From assembly GCA_025656435.1 (NCBI GenBank), contig JAHXHT010000064.1:1-10594 (forward strand): 10,594 bases of DNA, given 5' to 3'. The DNA is from Candidatus Thiodiazotropha sp. (ex Gloverina cf. vestifex). GTDB taxonomy: Bacteria; Pseudomonadota; Gammaproteobacteria; Chromatiales; Chromatiaceae. Position numbers and translations under genes: made by a program. Shown here piece by piece: positions 6,643-10,594 of the stretch (its first letter is position 1; each line of letters opens with the position of its first letter). The notes under the pieces were generated by a model. It was not told the origin of the DNA. It ran no database searches and saw only the letters and a program-made list of their open reading frames with translations.

Positions 6643-9168
6643 ATGCATCAACGGAAAAAAAATACCACTCAGGGATGGGCGAGCCGTCTCCTCCCGATCT
6701 GTTTCCTATCCATCATGACCCTGGGTATCCAGGGGTGTCAGGATGGTGTTTCCACTGAGGGGCAGCCAATAACAAACGGCACACCTGCCAGCACCTACAA
6801 CGGTCCGGCAGCCCGCACGACGGATATTCAGAATTTCTGCGTCAGTCTTTGGGAGCCCCTACGTAAGCAAAACCGTTGTGGCGAGTGTCATGGTACTGGC
6901 GGTCAAGCCCCGCTCTTCGTGCGTGAGGATGATGTCAACCTGGCATACGAGGCGGTCAATCCCTTTATCAACCGCGCCGAACCGGATGCATCAAGCCTGG
7001 TCACCAAAGTGGCAAATGGCCACAACTGCTGGGAGGCGAGCGATAGCGCTTGTGCTTCTATTATCACAACCTACGTAGAAGCTTGGGTAGGCACCGGCAC
7101 TACAACTGGCCGGGAGATTGAACTGGAAGCCCCAATCGACAAAGTAGTCGGCGAGAGCAAGCAGTTTCCTGTTGACCCGATACTCTTTGCAACTCACGTA
7201 CACCCATTGTTAACCCAATATTGCATCGAGTGCCATATCGAGACGGCCATTGCACCACAGTCGCCCTATTTCTCTGATACAGATATCGATACAGCCTACG
7301 CATCTGTCAAAACTTCTATTGATCTGGACACACCGGCAAATTCCCGACTGGTATTGCGTCTATTGGAATTGCATAACTGCTGGGACGACTGTCCAAGCAA
7401 CGCATTAGAAATGGAAACTGCCATTACACAGATGGCAGACGGCATCCTGCCCACACCAATTGATCCTGATCTGGTCGTTAGTGGGGCGCTCTCACTACCG
7501 AACGGCATCGTCGCAAGTGGCGGCAGCCGGCATGAGACAGATGTGATTGCACTATATGAATTCAAGACCGGCACTGGCGATATTGCCTATGACACCAGCG
7601 GCGTCGATCCCGCGATCAACCTGACAAAAAGCGGAGATGTCTCCTGGGTTGAGGGCTGGGGACTGGAATTCCGCAACGGTAAGGCCCAAGGCGTCACGGG
7701 TGACAGCAGTAAGCTGACACAGTTGATTCAGGCCACCGGAGAATACTCCGTCGAGGCCTGGTTGGTTCCCGCCAATGTCACTCAGGAAGGCCCTGCCCGT
7801 ATCGTGAGCTACTCGGCCGGCGACAACGTACGTAACTTTACGTTGGGCCAGTCCATGTACAACTACAACTTCATGCACCGCTCGAGTACCACGGATGGCA
7901 ACGGTGAACCTGCTCACTCTGCCGCCGATGCCGATGAGGACCTGCAGGCATCAGAGCAGCATGTGGTTATCACCTACGATCCTGCCAACGGCCGGCGCAT
8001 CTATGTCAACGGCGTCTTCATCGACGCTACGGCATCGGGTAATCTCAGTGATTGGGATGACAGCTATGCGCTCGTGTTGGGAAGCGAACCCTCCGGCACC
8101 AACCCCTGGGCTGGTAAGGTCCGTCTTCTTGCAGTTCACAACCGAGCCTTGACTGAGCCGCAGATTACGCAGAATTTTGCAGCCGGCGTCGGAGAGAAGT
8201 ACTACCTGCTGTTTAATGTCACCGATCTGGTTGGCCTCCCACAGAGCTATATCATGTTCGAGGTGAGCCAGTTCGATAACTACAGCTATCAGTTCCGTGA
8301 TGCCCGATTCATTAGCCTGGATACTACAGTCACGCCGGGTTCGATCCCTCTGGAAGGTATGCGTATTGGTATCAACGGTAAGGAATCATCCATGGGCCAG
8401 GCGTATGACCATCTGGTCACCACGATCAACGGCACCGATTACACGGCCAACGGCCAATCACTTTCCAGAATCGGCACCACTATCCCACTGGAAAAGGGTT
8501 CCGACAGTGATGAGTTCTTCCTCACCTTCGAAAGACTCGGCTCAAACACCAATGTCTACACGGAACCTGCAATCCCGCTACCAGCTGTGCCTGCTGATGA
8601 CGATCCAGCCTCTCTGGTCGGCCTGCGAACCTTCGAAGAGATCAGCGCCAGCATGTCGATGCTGACCGGTGTACCGCGCACCAACAGTGCCGTGGCATCG
8701 ACCTACACTACGATCAAGCAACAGTTGCCCTCTTCGGAAATCATCAACGGATTTCTCTCCTCACATCAGGTAGCCGTCTCACAGCTGGCCATCGAGTATT
8801 GTAGTGAACTGGTGGATGACAACAGCCTGAGAAGCAGCTTCTTCCCCGGTCTCAACTTCTCGACCAATGCCAATGATATTGTCGATAGCACTTGGCAGGA
8901 TCAGGTGGTAAATCCCATTATCGAGACCTTCCTCGGCCAGAACATTGCCACGCAACCTGTACCTGCTGACGTCAGAGCGGAACTGATGCTGTTGTTGACC
9001 GACACTTCAGACCTCAAACCATACGACAGCAGTGGCAACTCGAATCCTGATGGCTTGCCGGATGGCCTGGCCCGGTGCGGGGGACCCTGTAGTGCAGATC
9101 GCACGAGCGTCGTTACCAAGGCTGCTTGTGCCTCGGTGCTGGGAAACGCCACATTGCTACTCCAGTAA
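6643..9168 (+). CDS. Di-heme LamG-domain lipoprotein
   Basis: 841 residues from the ATG at 6643 (weak GAGAG site upstream; GTGs at 6622 and 6637 are less likely). The signal ends in IQGC (Cys32), a probable lipobox. Two tandem cytochrome modules follow: CGECH (79-83) with HNCW near 127-130, and CIECH (194-198) with HNCW near 244-247. Each also has a conserved S-L-V segment before HNCW and a further Cys after it, so they look like an internal duplication. Residues about 305-515 form a LamG/concanavalin-like domain (YSVEAWLVP, VVITYDPANGRRIYVNGV, VRLLAVHNRAL), a fold that binds glycans or proteins. Residues about 520-620 are beta-rich, and the last 220 are helical with conserved Cys and a KAACASVLGNATLLLQ end. 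It likely sits on the outer membrane and partners the Tat protein encoded 35 bp downstream. Substrate unknown. Confidence 0.85.
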   Translation: MHQRKKNTTQGWASRLLPICFLSIMTLGIQGCQDGVSTEGQPITNGTPASTYNGPAARTTDIQNFCVSLWEPLRKQNRCGECHGTGGQAPLFVREDDVNLAYEAVNPFINRAEPDASSLVTKVANGHNCWEASDSACASIITTYVEAWVGTGTTTGREIELEAPIDKVVGESKQFPVDPILFATHVHPLLTQYCIECHIETAIAPQSPYFSDTDIDTAYASVKTSIDLDTPANSRLVLRLLELHNCWDDCPSNALEMETAITQMADGILPTPIDPDLVVSGALSLPNGIVASGGSRHETDVIALYEFKTGTGDIAYDTSGVDPAINLTKSGDVSWVEGWGLEFRNGKAQGVTGDSSKLTQLIQATGEYSVEAWLVPANVTQEGPARIVSYSAGDNVRNFTLGQSMYNYNFMHRSSTTDGNGEPAHSAADADEDLQASEQHVVITYDPANGRRIYVNGVFIDATASGNLSDWDDSYALVLGSEPSGTNPWAGKVRLLAVHNRALTEPQITQNFAAGVGEKYYLLFNVTDLVGLPQSYIMFEVSQFDNYSYQFRDARFISLDTTVTPGSIPLEGMRIGINGKESSMGQAYDHLVTTINGTDYTANGQSLSRIGTTIPLEKGSDSDEFFLTFERLGSNTNVYTEPAIPLPAVPADDDPASLVGLRTFEEISASMSMLTGVPRTNSAVASTYTTIKQQLPSSEIINGFLSSHQVAVSQLAIEYCSELVDDNSLRSSFFPGLNFSTNANDIVDSTWQDQVVNPIIETFLGQNIATQPVPADVRAELMLLLTDTSDLKPYDSSGNSNPDGLPDGLARCGGPCSADRTSVVTKAACASVLGNATLLLQ

Positions 9169-9203
9169 AACCCCTGGGAACTCTATAAGACGGAAGATTG
9201 AAT

Positions 9204-10520
9204 ATGCGCAGAAAAGTGAAAAATCTCTCACCAGACGCCCCATTGCTATATCCGGACCATCCGCGCCCGATGAGCCGACGTGATTTCATCCGCCAGGGGT
9301 TGATGAAGGGGATGGCAGCCGTCACTGCACCCTCTCTGTTTAGTCTCTTTGCCAATCCGCGTGAGGCCCATGCTGCACTCTCACCTGATCTACAGGCTTT
9401 AAAGCTTCCCGACCGGTGCGACATCAGTACATTGGGTGGCGGCAAGATCCCGTTTATCTGCTTCGATTTGGCGGGTGGCGCCAATATCGCCGGTTCCAAC
9501 GTCCTGGTAGGCCAGGGCAGCCAAATGGATTTTCTCTCCACTGCCGGATACAGCCGCCTGGGTCTACCGGGTGACATGATCCCTCCGATTGTGAATCCGA
9601 ACACAGGTCTCAACGATTTTATCGATGCAGACCTGGGACTGGCCTTCCACTCCGACAGCGCCATGCTCAGAGGTATCAAGGAGAGATTTAACACGGCCGG
9701 TTGGGCTATGACCAACGGCGCCGTCATCCCGGCTCGATCGGAAAACGACACCAGTATCAATCCCCATAATCCGATGTACGCCATCAACCGCTGTGGTGCG
9801 GATGGCGAACTACTTACCCTGATCGGTTCACGCAGCTCCGACTCCGGTGGCAACTCCATTGCGCCGGCAGACATGATCGATCTTACGGTGCGCCCGACCA
9901 AAGTCGACCGCCCCAGTGATGTCTCCGGCCTGATCGACACCGGCAAGCTGGTGGGACTGCTCAATCAGTCGGATGCCGTAGCGGTCATGGAGGCCATACA
10001 GCGTATCTCAGATATGAAGCTGGCCAGCGTGGACACGGGCATCACCACAGATGCAGTAGTTAAGGAACTGGTGCGATGCGGTTATGTGAAGAGTGCCGAT
10101 CTGGTCGACCGCTATGGTGATCCGGCCGAACTCGATGTCACCCAGGACACCGACATCATCGGACCCATTTTCAGTCAAACGGAATTCGATGGTGATTCTG
10201 AATTCCGTAAAACCGCCTCAGTCATGAAGCTGGTGGTCAACGGCTATGCCGGCGCCGGCACTATCACCATGGGTGGTTACGATTACCACACCGGTGATCG
10301 TGCCGTGGGTGAGATCCGGGATCTGCGTGCCGGTCGCTGTATGGGAGCCTGTCTGGAGTACGCCGCACGCAAGGGTACACCACTCATGCTCTATGTCTTC
10401 AGTGATGGCTCTGTCTCAAGCAACGGCACGTTGGATAACTCACAGGATGGCGGGAGTAAAGGCGTCTGGACCAGTGACAACCAGTCCACATCGGCCTCTT
10501 TTTTCCTAGGGAAGCTCTGA
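9204..10520 (+). CDS. Tat-exported DUF1501-like protein, C-terminus cut by an IS
   Basis: The ATG at 9204 has GGAAG seven bases upstream. Residues about 24-60 are a twin-arginine signal: SRRDFI, then a moderately hydrophobic run and a REAHA cleavage region, so the protein is folded before export. The mature part has a DUF1501-like layout with a glycine-rich FDLAGGANIAGSN near 90, a central SINPHNPMYAINRCG, and a conserved GGYDYHTGDRAVGEIRDLRAG then PLMLYVFSDGS block near 360-405. DUF1501 proteins are usually paired with exported cytochrome or DUF1800 proteins; similar proteins are sometimes mislabelled as GspF. Native sequence ends at 10509; the terminal GKL and stop come from the insertion sequence. 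Perhaps 50-70 residues are missing (estimate from memory of relatives). It may retain the core fold, but activity is doubtful. Confidence 0.8.
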   Translation: MRRKVKNLSPDAPLLYPDHPRPMSRRDFIRQGLMKGMAAVTAPSLFSLFANPREAHAALSPDLQALKLPDRCDISTLGGGKIPFICFDLAGGANIAGSNVLVGQGSQMDFLSTAGYSRLGLPGDMIPPIVNPNTGLNDFIDADLGLAFHSDSAMLRGIKERFNTAGWAMTNGAVIPARSENDTSINPHNPMYAINRCGADGELLTLIGSRSSDSGGNSIAPADMIDLTVRPTKVDRPSDVSGLIDTGKLVGLLNQSDAVAVMEAIQRISDMKLASVDTGITTDAVVKELVRCGYVKSADLVDRYGDPAELDVTQDTDIIGPIFSQTEFDGDSEFRKTASVMKLVVNGYAGAGTITMGGYDYHTGDRAVGEIRDLRAGRCMGACLEYAARKGTPLMLYVFSDGSVSSNGTLDNSQDGGSKGVWTSDNQSTSASFFLGKL

Positions 10521-10527
10521 ACGAATC
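10507..10527 (+). repeat. 21-bp inverted repeat, right copy (putative IS terminal repeat plus target bases)
   Basis: Identical to the minus strand of 70-90. The 18-bp core begins at 10510, immediately after CTAG (10506-10509), a YTAR-type target. It supplies the premature stop codon (10518-10520) of the Tat-exported protein. Confidence 0.9.
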
Positions 10528-10594
10528 GTTTGTCAGCGAACGTTTCCTCTCGCTTGCTTCAAAACTGCCATGAGCGAAGAAAAACAGTGCATTT
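10510..10594 (+). mobile_element. Inner edge of an IS5-family-like insertion sequence (right copy, partial)
   Basis: The gene for the Tat-exported protein is interrupted here by the shared terminal repeat. An ATG at 10570, 60 bases into the element, is close to where IS5-type transposase genes begin, so this is probably the transposase-proximal end with the gene pointing right. Only 85 bases are visible and the family call rests on terminal sequence, target type and this spacing. Confidence 0.6.
10570..10594 (+). CDS. Possible start of a transposase gene (partial)
   Basis: An ATG followed by eight open codons (MSEEKQCI) runs to the window end, 60 bases inside the putative insertion sequence. 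The position fits an IS5-family transposase start, but eight residues cannot identify a protein and no clear ribosome site precedes it. Confidence 0.3.

Noticed and set aside
6090..6644. 184-codon minus-strand open frame over the mono-heme protein gene
   Set aside because: It lies antisense to a CXXCH-bearing gene and shows no domain or ribosome site of its own.
9113..9964. 283-codon minus-strand open frame over the Tat-exported protein gene
   Set aside because: It is antisense to a gene with a Tat signal, ribosome site and family motifs, and its product is Ser/Pro/Arg-rich without recognisable domains.

Overview
This window looks like chromosomal DNA from a Gram-negative proteobacterium, most likely a gammaproteobacterium. 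The signs are lipoproteins with lipoboxes, beta-barrels ending in Phe, a twin-arginine exported protein, c-type heme motifs, roughly balanced GC and Shine-Dalgarno starts. The lineage is inferred from gene content, and I cannot name a genus.

Layout. Two tightly packed operons diverge from a central regulatory region at about 5128-5426. The leftward operon (minus strand) runs: a large lipoprotein with a TolB/PD40-type beta-propeller, a hydrazine-synthase-alpha-like region and two CXXCH heme motifs (2469-5127, broken by a one-base frameshift near 3293); an SH3-plus-beta-barrel outer-membrane protein; a second outer-membrane beta-barrel protein; a TlpA/ResA-like thioredoxin; a DUF4266-type small lipoprotein; and the first ~78 residues of a DUF3570 protein. 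The rightward operon (plus strand) runs: a mono-heme protein with DUF1588/DUF1585-like features; an 841-residue lipoprotein with two heme modules, a LamG domain and a conserved helical C-terminus; and a Tat-exported DUF1501-like protein that is cut near its C-terminus.

Both outer genes are cut at the same 18-bp sequence (GGAAGCTCTGAACGAATC). It faces outward at both ends and sits next to a YTAR-type tetranucleotide (CTAA left, CTAG right), as expected for IS5-family insertions. The first 87 and last 85 bases are therefore read as the inner edges of two flanking insertion-sequence copies. Because these lie right at the window ends, the window may also be a contig that stops at repeats.

How the genes could work together. 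All intact products carry export signals. The five CXXCH motifs, the thioredoxin, the beta-barrels and the Tat protein suggest a redox assembly of the periplasm, outer membrane or cell surface, with the thioredoxin possibly keeping heme-binding cysteines reduced. The substrate is unknown. The relation to hydrazine synthase is a fold and domain resemblance, not evidence of hydrazine chemistry. The truncations at both edges and the central frameshift suggest that this copy may be decaying.
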